Of a stretch of DNA of 64,000 nt, positions 35,168-46,140 are shown in pieces; the stretch's first letter is position 1, and each line of letters opens with the position of its first letter. The position numbers and the translations under genes were made by a program. The notes under the pieces were generated by a model that was given only the letters and a program-made list of their open reading frames with translations, did no database searches and was not told the DNA's origin. This DNA is from Sphingomonas guangdongensis (lineage in GTDB: Bacteria > Pseudomonadota > Alphaproteobacteria > Sphingomonadales > Sphingomonadaceae). The stretch is from assembly GCF_900199185.1 (NCBI RefSeq), contig NZ_OBMI01000001.1, positions 310,001 through 374,000 on the forward strand, read 5' to 3'.

Positions 35168-35952
35168 AGCGCGGTCCTCACCTGAAGCAGTTCGGGGAAG
35201 AATCCCTGCTCCAGCACCTTGGCCAGGTAAGATACGCCGGCGGTGCCCCCGGTCCCGATCTTGAACCCGATCACCCGCTCCACCGTCTTCAGATGCCCGA
35301 ACCGCCACAGCTGGACGTGGTACTCCAGGTCGACCAGCTTCTCGGCGAGCTCGTACAGGTCCCACCAGCGCGCGGTGTCGGCGTAGACGCTTGCCCACGC
35401 CGCAGTGACGGCCGGGTGCGCGGCGTAAGGCTCCGACCAGTTCCGATCGATCACCGCGGCGGGCAGGTCGAACCCGCGCCGCGCGAGCAGCCGCAGCGCC
35501 TCGTCGTACAGGCTCGGCCGCCCCAGCTCCGCGGCGAGCGCCGCGCGCACCGCCGGCTCGTCTGCGTGCACCGCCAGCGCCTCCGCCTTCTTGTTGCCGA
35601 GCAGGAACTCGATCAGCCGGTACTGGTCCGACTGGAAGCCGCTGGACGTGCCGAGCCTGTCCCGCATCGCCGCGTAATCGGCGGGCGTCATGGTCGCGAG
35701 CACCTCCCACGACTGGATCATCTGCGCCTGGATCCGCGCCACCCGGCTCATCATCTTGAACGCCGGGCTGAGCGTGTCGGCGGCGATCATCGCGCGCGCG
35801 CCACGCAGCTCGTGCAAGCACAGCTTCAGCCAGATCTCGGACGCCTGGTGGATGGCGATGAACAGCAGCTCGTCATGTGCGTCGCTGAGCGGCGTCAGCA
35901 GGTCGAGGAGCTCGGGCAGCCGCAGGTAGGAGCGATAGGTGATCGGGGCCAT
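35164..35952 (-). CDS. kynA: tryptophan 2,3-dioxygenase
   Basis: The protein is 262 aa from ATG 35952 (GTG 35958 is possible). It is a heme enzyme that opens the indole ring of tryptophan to N-formylkynurenine. ELLFIAIHQASEIWLKL contains the active-site His and the helix that binds substrate. LGTSSGFQSDQYRLIEFLLG is the family signature and LWRFGHLKTVER carries the proximal heme His. The first gene of a kynA-kynU pair, with overlapping stop and start. The start lies 48 bp from the divergent HExxH gene. Confidence 0.95.
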   Translation of the reverse strand: MAPITYRSYLRLPELLDLLTPLSDAHDELLFIAIHQASEIWLKLCLHELRGARAMIAADTLSPAFKMMSRVARIQAQMIQSWEVLATMTPADYAAMRDRLGTSSGFQSDQYRLIEFLLGNKKAEALAVHADEPAVRAALAAELGRPSLYDEALRLLARRGFDLPAAVIDRNWSEPYAAHPAVTAAWASVYADTARWWDLYELAEKLVDLEYHVQLWRFGHLKTVERVIGFKIGTGGTAGVSYLAKVLEQGFFPELLQVRTAL

Positions 35953-35999
35953 GTGCACGACCCTACCGGCTCGCGCCCGGCTGCGCTATCGGGCGGAGG

Positions 36000-36467
36000 A
36001 TGACCGCCCGCCCGCTCACCCCAGCCGAAACCGCGCTCGCCGCCTCCGTGTTCGGCGACGCGATCGACTATGCAGCGGCGAGCGTGTCCCGCACCAAATG
36101 GGCGTTCTTCCAGCCGCGCAACACGGTGATGGCGCCCAGCGGCTGCATCCACTTTCACCCCAAGGGCGATCTATACTGCGACGATTTCGGCCACGCGCAC
36201 CCCGATGCGCAGGGGCTGTTCATTCACGAGATGACGCACATCTGGCAGCACCAGCGCGGGATCAACCTGCCGCTCCGCCGCCATCCCTTCTGCCGCTACA
36301 GCTACAGCCTGAAGCCCGGCTGGCGGCTGGCCCGCTACGGGCTCGAGCAGCAGGCGGAGATCGTCCGCCACGCCTTTCTGCTCCGCGCCGGCCGGGTCGT
36401 CCCGGGCGCTCCGGAGCTCCACCGCTATGACACGATCCTGCCGTTCCGGGGCGAGATGCGCGCCTGA
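36000..36467 (+). CDS. Vgr-related HExxH protein (zinc metallopeptidase-like)
   Basis: The protein is 155 aa with GGAGG just upstream of ATG 36000. FIHEMTHIWQHQ contains HExxH near residue 80, a zincin-type metal site. Sphingomonad proteins of this size are annotated 'Vgr related', from their likeness to a domain in some VgrG proteins. No signal peptide is seen. No type VI secretion gene is nearby, so the label says little about function. Peptidase activity is suggested only by the motif. Confidence 0.75.
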   Translation: MTARPLTPAETALAASVFGDAIDYAAASVSRTKWAFFQPRNTVMAPSGCIHFHPKGDLYCDDFGHAHPDAQGLFIHEMTHIWQHQRGINLPLRRHPFCRYSYSLKPGWRLARYGLEQQAEIVRHAFLLRAGRVVPGAPELHRYDTILPFRGEMRA

Positions 36468-36483
36468 TGCCCTGACCGCACCA

Positions 36484-36602
36484 CCGTTCGTGCTGAGTAG
36501 CGATTGAGCGTAGCCGAAGACGCGTATCGAAGCACCTGTCCCGCGAACAAAGTCCTTCGATACGCCGCTTCGGCGGGCTCAGCGGCTACTCAGGACGAAC
36601 GG
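36484..36602. repeat. long inverted repeat, full copy
   Basis: CCGTTCGTGCTGAGTAGCG at the left and its complement ending CTACTCAGGACGAACGG at the right enclose inner arms (GTATCGAAG/CTTCGATAC). Copies: a half at 36625 and a full one at 63853. Confidence 0.75.
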
Positions 36603-36624
36603 GTGGGGACCGGCGCACGCTTTA

Positions 36625-36684
36625 CCGTTCGTGCTGAGTAGCGACTGAGCGCAGCCGAAGACGCGGATCGAAGCACCTGTCCCG
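36625..36684. repeat. half copy of the inverted repeat
   Basis: CCGTTCGTGCTGAGTAGCGA to CGAAGCACCTGTCCCGC repeats the left arm of the element at 36484 with few changes. The right arm is missing. The gap 36468-36742 holds no gene. Confidence 0.65.
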
Positions 36685-36742
36685 CCGGCCTGGTTCATCG
36701 ATCGGCCGATCCGCGAGGCTCGGCGGCGATGCGAGGTGCAGG

Positions 36743-37063
36743 CTACGCCTTCCGCCCCGCCAGCCCCTGCATGAACGCGCTCGCAGCGGCGCTCAGCGCG
36801 TCGACGATCGGGGCGGTATCGGTCGCGGTGCCGCTCGGCGGTTCCTTGCCCACGCCGTCCGGGGCAGCGGGCGTCAGGTGCGGCGCGATCGCCGCCGCCT
36901 TCTTCTTGGCCGCGATCGCCGCCGCGATGGCCAGGCCGGAGGCGATTACCTGCTGCCCCTCCGGCGACTTCGCCTGTTCGATCAGCTTCTCGCCCGACTT
37001 GCGTAGCTTCTTGGGAATTTTGATCCCCGCCACCTTCTTCGGAATCTTGCCAGCCTTCGCCAT
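36743..37063 (-). CDS. small Lys/Ala-rich hypothetical protein
   Basis: The protein is 106 aa from ATG 37063, with AGGAGG 6 bp upstream. A basic N-terminus (MAKAGKIPKKVAGIKIPKKL) is followed by an Ala-rich helical segment (VIASGLAIAAAIAAKKKAAA) and a Pro/Thr linker. A final amphipathic helix follows. No family is recognised. The basic, helical composition would fit a nucleoid or phasin-like role, but this is a guess. It is followed by repeats and preceded by the RTX protease gene on the same strand. Confidence 0.65.
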   Translation of the reverse strand: MAKAGKIPKKVAGIKIPKKLRKSGEKLIEQAKSPEGQQVIASGLAIAAAIAAKKKAAAIAPHLTPAAPDGVGKEPPSGTATDTAPIVDALSAAASAFMQGLAGRKA

Positions 37064-37114
37064 CTCACGCCTCCTGTGTGTCATTCATGTAAGACACTGT
37101 CGGCCGCGATCAAG

Positions 37115-39991
37115 TCACACCGTGAAGGTCGCGAAGTCGAAGCCGGCGGCGAGTTCGGCCGTCGCCTCGGAGGTGACGATCACGCTCGGATCCGCGATTC
37201 CGACCAGCGTCGTCGTCGATAGCACGCCGCCCACGCCGACCCGCTGGACGATCAGGTCGCCGCCGCTGCGCGCGAACAGGTAATCGTCGGGGCTGCCCGC
37301 GAGCATCAGCTGGTCGCCGCGCCCGAACCCCGTCAGCCGGACGTTCTGCGCGATCAGCGGATCGTCGGCGAAGCGCAGGTTGCCGACGGCCGCGTCGATG
37401 GTGAAGGGAGTCAGCAGACTGCCGTCGTCGTCGCCGTCGAGCGTCGCGGCGCCCGTCGCGACCGGACTGACCGCCGCCGCCGTGGTGCCGACCGACTGCT
37501 CGCCGAGCCTCACTCCCGTCACGCTGCCGTTTGCGGCGCGTTCGAACCCGAGCGTCCGGTCGCCATCGGCGAAGCGCACGGTAGCGCCCGCGATGCCGAC
37601 CGGGATCGTCACCTGCTGCTGCGCGCTCGCGAGCACCAGCGTGCTGCCGCTGCGGACCGCGCTATACTCTCCCGCCCTCCCGGTGAGCACCAGCACGTCG
37701 CCGCCGCTGTTGAACGACGGATCAAAGGTGATGCGGGTCCCGCGCGTGACCACGCTCTCCGCCGCGGCGGTGCCGAAGACCTGAAGGAGCCCGCTCGCGG
37801 TCGCCGTGCCCCCCGGTGCGACGATCAGCTGCGACGCGATGCTCGCATCGATCAGCCCGATCGCGGTGGCGGCGTTGGGCAGCGCGGCGACCGGCGCCTC
37901 GGTCGTCGTCACCACCTGGTCGCCGAGCAGCACGGCGTTCGCGCCCGGGCTGAACTGCAGCGTGCGCGGACCGTCGGCGAACTGCACGTCGAGGCCGATT
38001 AAGCCGACGGGTACCACCACGACCGTGTCCCCGTCCGACAGCTGGAGCGAGGAACCGGTCCGCACGGCGCTCCACCCGCTCGCCGCGCCCGCCAGCACCA
38101 GCGTGTCGCCGCCCGCATTGAACGAGGGGTCGAGCGTCACGCGGCTGGTCTGGTCGGCGACCAGGACGCGCTGTGCCCCGGCCGTGCCGAACACGTCGCC
38201 ACTGCCGGTCGCGGTCGCCTGCGCGCCGTCGGCGAGGACGAGATCGTAGCCGTCTGCCGCCGCGACCGGGCGGGCACCGGTCGTGAAGTGGTAGTCGCTC
38301 GCGCCGGCGAACGGCGTTCCGCCGACCAGGACGGCGCCGGCGGCCACGCTCAGCCGGTACGCCGTCCCCGGCTCCAGCGCCCGGGTCGGATCGACCACCA
38401 GCACGTTGCCGGTCAGCGTCAGCCGCGGGCTGGCGGCGGCGAAGGTCTCGACCACGGTTCCGTCGCCCCGCGTGAGCACCAGCTCGCCGGTACCGCGGGC
38501 GAGCACGCCGGAGAAGACGAACCGGATCGGCGCAGTCAGCGGCACGTCCGTCGCGCCGTCGCCAGGCGCCGCGGCGAGCAGCACCGTCTGCGTCGGGGTG
38601 GGCGTCGGCGCCGGAGTAGGCGTGGGGGTGGGTGTGGGTGTGGGTGTCGGCGTCGGCGCTGCGCCGATCACCCGCGCGTTCGCCTCCGCGAGCGTCAGGC
38701 CGGACACGCCGGCCAGCAGCACGGTTCCGCCGCTATGCGTCAGCAGCGCCCCACCCGCCGTGTCCGCGAGCGCCGTGAAGCTGCCTCCGCCGAGGTCGAA
38801 GCGATCTTCGGCCAGCACGACGTCGGTGATCCGGTCCGCCCCCTCCGCCGCCCCGAACGCGAAGACGTCGGCGCCGCTCCCGCCGGTCAGCACGTCGTCG
38901 CCCGCGCCACCCTCCAGCCGGTCGTCGCCGGCCCCGCCGTCCAGGACGTCGTTGCCGCCGAGGCCTCGCAAGACGTTCGCCACCGCGTTGCCGGTGAGGC
39001 GATCGGCGGCGGCCCCGCCGGTCGCGTTCTCGATCACGCTCGACAGCGCGATGCCGAGATTGTCCGAGTTCACGAACAGGTCCCGCGCGCTAAGCGTCGA
39101 GCGGATGAAGTTGGAGAAGTTCGGGTACAGCGCCGTCCAGTAGGCGATCTGCGCCTCCAGCCCCCACTCGCCGACCGACGAGTAGGCGCCCGGCGTCAGG
39201 TCAACCGTGTTCGACCGCGTGAAGCTCGACAGGTCGATCGTGTCGGTGCCGCCCGCGTCGTAGATCGACTGCAGAAAGCGGTCGTCCTGGTTGAAGCTGT
39301 AGACGGTATCGCCGCTGCGGGTCGCCGGGTCGGCGCCGTAGATCTGCTGCACGGCGGCAATGTCGAGCACCATCGGCGTCACGGACGGAACAAAGGAAAA
39401 GCTCGCCCGCAGCACATTCCCGTTCGGCGCGAAGGTGACCACCTGCCCCGCGGTCGGCTCCGTATACGACATCACCGTGTAGCGCCGGTTCTCGAACGGC
39501 GCAGGAATTGGCGGTGGATCGAACGGATGCTTGAGCCCGAGGGTATGCCCGAGTTCGTGAACGATCGTCTCGAACCCGTAGGTGCCGCGCGCGTAGCTGA
39601 GGTTGGTCGCGTCGGCATTCAGCCAGACGTCGCCCACCTTGCCGCCCGCCGCCTGGGGCACGCTCTGATAGGCATAGGCGGCGGTGCCCTGCGCCATGCC
39701 GTAGCTGGTATAGGCGATGCGGATCTCGCCGCGGGTCGCCGCGGTATCGGCGACCTCGGTGAAGCTGGGCGCGATCAATTCGTCCCAGGTGGCGAGCGCC
39801 GCGCGGAAGTTCGCGGCCTGCGCCGCGCTCAGCACCGAGTAGCCGGAGAACGGCTCCGTCCCGGCCGCATAGGTCGGCCACGCGCTTCCGGCGGTCGGGA
39901 CCGAGTAGGTGTACTGGCCCGCGCCCAGGCCGTAGCCATCCTCGTTCAGCCCGACCAGGATCTGCTCCGGCGTCAACGTAACTCGTGCCAT
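37115..39991 (-). CDS. serralysin-like secreted metalloprotease with RTX and repeat C-terminus
   Basis: The protein is ~958 aa from ATG 39991; ATG 40048 is possible. There is no signal peptide, as expected for type I secretion. The metzincin domain has HELGHTLGLKH near residue 143 (three zinc His) and YTVMSYTE (Met-turn). RTX calcium-binding nonapeptides follow (GGNDVLDGG, GGAGDDRLEGG, GGAGDDVLTGG). After a long (P-T)n linker comes an Ig-like domain (~residues 445-550). At least two ~120-residue repeats containing TLDPSFNAGGDTLVLAG / TFDPSFNSGGDVLVLTG follow, then a third diverged unit. Family role: extracellular proteolysis. No T1SS transporter genes are nearby. Confidence 0.88.
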   Translation of the reverse strand: MARVTLTPEQILVGLNEDGYGLGAGQYTYSVPTAGSAWPTYAAGTEPFSGYSVLSAAQAANFRAALATWDELIAPSFTEVADTAATRGEIRIAYTSYGMAQGTAAYAYQSVPQAAGGKVGDVWLNADATNLSYARGTYGFETIVHELGHTLGLKHPFDPPPIPAPFENRRYTVMSYTEPTAGQVVTFAPNGNVLRASFSFVPSVTPMVLDIAAVQQIYGADPATRSGDTVYSFNQDDRFLQSIYDAGGTDTIDLSSFTRSNTVDLTPGAYSSVGEWGLEAQIAYWTALYPNFSNFIRSTLSARDLFVNSDNLGIALSSVIENATGGAAADRLTGNAVANVLRGLGGNDVLDGGAGDDRLEGGAGDDVLTGGSGADVFAFGAAEGADRITDVVLAEDRFDLGGGSFTALADTAGGALLTHSGGTVLLAGVSGLTLAEANARVIGAAPTPTPTPTPTPTPTPAPTPTPTQTVLLAAAPGDGATDVPLTAPIRFVFSGVLARGTGELVLTRGDGTVVETFAAASPRLTLTGNVLVVDPTRALEPGTAYRLSVAAGAVLVGGTPFAGASDYHFTTGARPVAAADGYDLVLADGAQATATGSGDVFGTAGAQRVLVADQTSRVTLDPSFNAGGDTLVLAGAASGWSAVRTGSSLQLSDGDTVVVVPVGLIGLDVQFADGPRTLQFSPGANAVLLGDQVVTTTEAPVAALPNAATAIGLIDASIASQLIVAPGGTATASGLLQVFGTAAAESVVTRGTRITFDPSFNSGGDVLVLTGRAGEYSAVRSGSTLVLASAQQQVTIPVGIAGATVRFADGDRTLGFERAANGSVTGVRLGEQSVGTTAAAVSPVATGAATLDGDDDGSLLTPFTIDAAVGNLRFADDPLIAQNVRLTGFGRGDQLMLAGSPDDYLFARSGGDLIVQRVGVGGVLSTTTLVGIADPSVIVTSEATAELAAGFDFATFTV

Positions 39992-40221
39992 GGCCCACCC
40001 CGCCGCCGGCCCCTGCCGAGCCGCGACTCCTCCTGTGTAGCGCGGCATGTTACCGCATCGTGAACAGATTGAATTCGCTCGCGAAATGATCGGTCGCGCC
40101 GCAGGCTCCGCTGGGCGGATCGGCACCGGTGCTTGCCCCCGCCGCGTGGCTACCCCATCTCGCCGCGAGCAGGCGGCTCCGGCCGCTTGCCTCCCGAACA
40201 GATATGGAACATGCCCGTCCC

Positions 40222-43137
<2,916 letters not shown>

Positions 43138-43187
43138 CAACAACTTGGTCACGGCGCGCTCGCGTCCGGGCGACCACGGTTGCGAAG

Positions 43188-43211
43188 CCTGCCCCGGCGA
43201 AGGCCGGGGTC
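43188..43211. repeat. REP-like GC hairpin, copy 1
   Basis: CCTGCCCCGGCGAAGGCCGGGGTC forms a GACCCCGGCC-type hairpin (CCCCGGC/GCCGGGG). The same unit recurs at 46259 and 46816. It abuts the uvrA remnant. Confidence 0.7.
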
Positions 43212-43244
43212 ATCAAGACCGCCGACTGGGTGCTCGATCTCGGC
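43209..43244 (+). pseudogene. remnant of a second uvrA 3' end
   Basis: Twelve codons encode [12 protein letters not shown], identical in protein to UvrA at 42970-43005. They differ at six synonymous third positions and use the host's GC-rich codons. The remnant stops exactly where the AT-rich cassette begins. The last 8 bp, ATCTCGGC (43237-43244), recur at the cassette's right end. Confidence 0.7.
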
Positions 43245-43253
43245 AAACACGTA

Positions 43254-44192
43254 TTAATTTTTTATCAGGCTCGCGTGATATTTGCCGTAGCTATTATTAA
43301 GGAAACCGCCATCAGCCGCTGCGCTTTCAGCCAAGAACCTGTGTCCGAGTGAGCAAATCAGCGCGCATCTATTAATGAATTTAGCGTAATCAACTCCAAT
43401 CGAAAACTCGAATTCGCTTAGATCAGACGAAACCCACATAGCGCTGCAAAGTGCGGCGTAGCTTTGCTTTTTTACGGCTTTATTTATAGGTGCCCACGCG
43501 CCCATCTCATGGCGATATTGTATATTATTGCGCCCCACGGAAAGATATTCCGATCCAGTGGAGATGTACTGGACAGCGCTACCCGCCCGTGTGAGCTGCT
43601 CTTTAGCGTTCCCTTGATCCGCGGCGGTAAACGACGAGGTTTCAAGACCGGAAAGGGCATCTGCAAGAAAGCGAGTTAGCTCGGCCCAGACATACTCATG
43701 CACGCCGTCTTTCGAGCTGGGCTTGTTAATTTGGACGGTTGTCAAGTTCGGAGAAATGTTAATCTGAAATTGGCCAGTGGAAAGCTTGAACGGAGACGCA
43801 AGGCCTGCCAAGTTTAGGTATTTTCTAATCTCCTGGAATTCAGAAGTTCGAATATATGACGGAAAACGGCCACACAAGCGCAGAATAGCTGAGGCGTAGT
43901 AAAAAGCTGCGTAGTACAAATGTATGGCAGACCATCCAGCCATTTGCTCGGTTGTTGCAGCCTGAACTCCGGCGCACGTCTCACGTGCCGCATTTGCTAG
44001 ACGCAGTATGTCCGCGGATATTTCCTTAGCGAGTGTATCTGGATTGATATTTGCCAAAGAGACGGCCGATCCATTGACCGATATTTGATAAAGCCCGCTA
44101 CCAAGCCATGTCGAAAAAGATCTAGCTACGGACGCGCCGTAGCGAGATAAGGGCACCGCCCGATAAGCTATCAATGCTCTTGCGGCGAGCAT
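43254..44192 (-). CDS. HEPN-like protein, partner of DGQHR protein
   Basis: The protein is 312 aa. The segment HLYYAAFYYASAILRL is typical of the first helix of HEPN nucleotidyl/RNase proteins. A later GRNNIQYRH gives an R-N-x5-H (R-x6-H) pattern of the HEPN ribonuclease site (bases 43509-43532). This is family inference from short motifs; overall similarity could not be tested. The start lies 3 bp after the stop of the DGQHR gene, so the two are an operon. The gene is much more AT-rich than the genome, a sign of transfer. It could be a toxin or abortive-infection effector. Confidence 0.6.
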   Translation of the reverse strand: MLAARALIAYRAVPLSRYGASVARSFSTWLGSGLYQISVNGSAVSLANINPDTLAKEISADILRLANAARETCAGVQAATTEQMAGWSAIHLYYAAFYYASAILRLCGRFPSYIRTSEFQEIRKYLNLAGLASPFKLSTGQFQINISPNLTTVQINKPSSKDGVHEYVWAELTRFLADALSGLETSSFTAADQGNAKEQLTRAGSAVQYISTGSEYLSVGRNNIQYRHEMGAWAPINKAVKKQSYAALCSAMWVSSDLSEFEFSIGVDYAKFINRCALICSLGHRFLAESAAADGGFLNNSYGKYHASLIKN

Positions 44193-44195
44193 CTA

Positions 44196-45173
44196 TCAAA
44201 AAATTGATCTCGGCTTCATCGCCAAAGTTAATACTTGAGCATAAGCCTTAACGCTATTACCGGCGCTTTTAAGCGCCGATGGCTTTACACGACTATAAAT
44301 ATCAGATGTAACGTCGTCAAAGTGCGCCTGTAAATACTCTCGTCCGTGAAGGTCAGCCACACGTTGAGCCACATCCGGGAATATCATCGTTATACCTCGG
44401 AATGCAACGGGGTTTGTGATATCAATGCCTACCTTGTTCTCGCTAATCTGTCTCAACGTCGATGAATAATAAGCAGACATGATCTCAAATATGCGATGAG
44501 GGTCAGGGGTTGAAAATAGGCCCAGCAGTGGCTTAAAAGCAGCGTTAAAAGTTACACGGGATATCAAAGCACGCTTTCTTGCACGCGCCGACATCTTGCC
44601 AAGCAATGGATTATTCGGTTCGGTATCAAAGAGATCAAACACTTCGCCAAGTGTGGTCTCTGAGTCATCCTGATACTGAGCTAGTCTACGTATATCGAGC
44701 AACAACTCGTTTGGTACAGGTTTCTGCGTCGTATTTATATCTATAAAAAGTCTAGTTTCGTCGATGCGTGACAGTCCGGCGTATATGACTACTGGAACTC
44801 GAAGATCGGACTTCGCTAGCCTGAAACCGTAGACGCGGTGTTGGCCATCTAAAATAAGAAAAGAGTGCGGAGCCTCTTTGAAGCTGACCGTCTTATTTGA
44901 ACGTGAGTATTCAAATTCAGCATCAGCTTGAGCCGACAGGACAACAGAAGTAGGAATTGTACCGAATCCTGAGTCGATATACTCAGCAATTTCCTTAGCG
45001 CGACTCTTGTTCAAAAGTCGTTGAAATCCCTCTGCAGGATCCTCATCACGATTAGTCACAAAACAAGTTCGTGCGAGCACATCTGCCGGCATTGTAAGGG
45101 TGTAGAAGCGGTGCTCACCTTGACTGACGAGGCTCGCGGTATAACGAACGGTCTCATATTCCTGTCGTGCCAT
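44196..45173 (-). CDS. DGQHR-domain protein (DndB-like)
   Basis: The protein is 325 aa from ATG 45173, with GGGAG 11 bp upstream; a GTG at 45191 is the alternative. FLILDGQHRVYGF near residue 107 is the signature of the DGQHR family, which includes DndB of phosphorothioate DNA modification and DpdB of deazaguanine modification, with a ParB-like fold. FIDINTTQKPVPNELLLD downstream is also conserved in that family. Standalone members are common in defence islands; the biochemical role is not established. No dndCDE or dpd genes are present. The gene is AT-rich, first of a two-gene operon with a HEPN-like protein. Confidence 0.85.
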   Translation of the reverse strand: MARQEYETVRYTASLVSQGEHRFYTLTMPADVLARTCFVTNRDEDPAEGFQRLLNKSRAKEIAEYIDSGFGTIPTSVVLSAQADAEFEYSRSNKTVSFKEAPHSFLILDGQHRVYGFRLAKSDLRVPVVIYAGLSRIDETRLFIDINTTQKPVPNELLLDIRRLAQYQDDSETTLGEVFDLFDTEPNNPLLGKMSARARKRALISRVTFNAAFKPLLGLFSTPDPHRIFEIMSAYYSSTLRQISENKVGIDITNPVAFRGITMIFPDVAQRVADLHGREYLQAHFDDVTSDIYSRVKPSALKSAGNSVKAYAQVLTLAMKPRSIF

Positions 45174-45351
45174 CGGCCAGTCAACTCCCACTCCCTTCAG
45201 CGTAACCGATCGCTAAAGCTGGTCAAACCGTTCTGTTATAAAATCAGCGTCGACGCGGGTGTAAATCTCGGCCCGTTAGTCGGGACTTTAGCCTTGCCGA
45301 CCACGGCAGCGCCGGTGCGCTCGTGATTAGCTGCGCTAATCCCTCGCGGCG

Positions 45352-45582
45352 CTAGCCATGATACTCCCTCGCCCTCAATGCCCGCACCCGCGCCTCGCGC
45401 TTGCCGCAGCGGTGGCAGCGGAAGCGGCCTTGGGCGGCGGCGAGGGGGACGCCGGGGCGGAACAGCAGGTTCATGCTGTCGCCCGGATAGATCACGCGCC
45501 ACCCGCACGCGGTGCACGTCACCTCCGCCCACTGGTGCTTGGTCTTGAACTCCCACGTCACCCACACGCGATGATCGGCCAT
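45352..45582 (-). CDS. small zinc-ribbon protein
   Basis: The protein is 76 aa from ATG 45582. Two C-x-x-C pairs (CTACGW near residue 24 and CHRCGK near residue 58) suggest one zinc ribbon. Basic residues between and after suggest nucleic-acid binding. No family is named. It lies downstream of the brnTA locus on the same strand, 75 bp after brnA, outside the AT-rich cassette, and has normal host GC. Confidence 0.6.
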   Translation of the reverse strand: MADHRVWVTWEFKTKHQWAEVTCTACGWRVIYPGDSMNLLFRPGVPLAAAQGRFRCHRCGKREARVRALRAREYHG

Positions 45583-45656
45583 GCCGCGCGGTGTGGCACG
45601 GCGAATCGGCGGAACACAATGGGAACATGTGCGGCGGTACGGCGAGCATCCGCCGC

Positions 45657-45944
45657 CTAGTCGGGCAGCCCCGCCGCCTTGCGCAGCGCCGCGTTGATCC
45701 GCGCCTGCCACCCCGGCCCGCTCGCCCGGAACCGCTCGATCACGTCGCCGTCCAGCCGCAGCGTCACCTGCCGCTTCGCCTGCCCACGCAGCGGCGGACG
45801 GCCGGCGCGGGTCAGCGTGCCGGTCGCCGGCCGCACCACAGCGCCGCCGAGCCGCACCTCCGCCCGGTCCAACTGCTCGTCGCTCCACTCGGGGGTATCC
45901 TCGTCATCCCAGGCGGGGAGTGACGCGCCTTGCTTCCTTGTCAT
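45657..45944 (-). CDS. brnA: BrnA-type antitoxin
   Basis: The protein is 95 aa. The C-terminal ribbon-helix-helix region (RQVTLRLDGDVIERFRASGPGWQ ... RINAALRKA) is the BrnA/DUF4415 fold. It binds its own promoter and neutralises BrnT. The acidic N-terminal half would contact the toxin. The start lies 41 bp inside the brnT 3' end, the usual toxin-first order for this module. Confidence 0.88.
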   Translation of the reverse strand: MTRKQGASLPAWDDEDTPEWSDEQLDRAEVRLGGAVVRPATGTLTRAGRPPLRGQAKRQVTLRLDGDVIERFRASGPGWQARINAALRKAAGLPD

Positions 45945-46140
45945 GGCAGTGCCTCATCGAAATCACGCGAATGCCGGTCTTGGTCGGCGTCCAGACCATC
46001 AGCACCAGCCGCTCGGCCAGCAGGCCGTAGGTCTGGTAGCGGGGCTCCGGATAGTCGAACCGGTCGTCCTCCAGTGTGAGCGTCGGCCCCGCGAAGATCG
46101 CCGCTGCCTCGGCAAAGTCGATGCCCCGCTCGACCAGCAT
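45904..46140 (-). CDS. brnT: BrnT-type toxin, N-terminus apparently lost
   Basis: The protein is 78 aa from the first available ATG (46140). ERGIDFAEAAAIF and GIRVISMRHCHDKEARR match BrnT ribonuclease toxins of the RelE-like fold. Upstream in frame the codons continue SESHDAEKRVW, which fits the family N-terminus (W-D-x-x-K-R). They run into a TGA (about 46180) before any start codon. The native start has therefore been lost, or a GTA-like non-standard start is used. The shortened protein lacks strand one and may be inactive. Confidence 0.75.
   Translation of the reverse strand: MLVERGIDFAEAAAIFAGPTLTLEDDRFDYPEPRYQTYGLLAERLVLMVWTPTKTGIRVISMRHCHDKEARRVTPRLG

Larger units (their letters stand above)
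43237..45272. mobile_element. AT-rich two-gene cassette inserted in a uvrA remnant
   Basis: About 2.0 kb of markedly lower GC than both flanks, bounded by the 8-bp direct repeat ATCTCGGC (43237-43244 and 45265-45272). The right copy is followed by CCG, as the normal uvrA codons (LG-P) would be, after which similarity ends. No transposase or integrase lies inside and no terminal inverted repeats were found, so the mechanism is unknown. It contains the HEPN-like and DGQHR genes. Confidence 0.6.

Noticed and set aside
36484..36684. CRISPR array
   Set aside because: Two units only, with no regular spacing or spacers; these are inverted repeats of a REP-like family.
38590..38660. Minisatellite in the RTX protease
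   Set aside because: It is the coding (PT)n linker in frame; a low-complexity coding repeat rather than an independent element.
43245..45264. Insertion sequence
   Set aside because: No transposase, no terminal inverted repeats; contents are DGQHR and HEPN-like genes.
45583..45888. Longer version of the zinc-ribbon protein
   Set aside because: The added residues are antisense-like to brnA in composition (Ala/Arg/Gly-rich); ATG 45582 gives a sensible protein.
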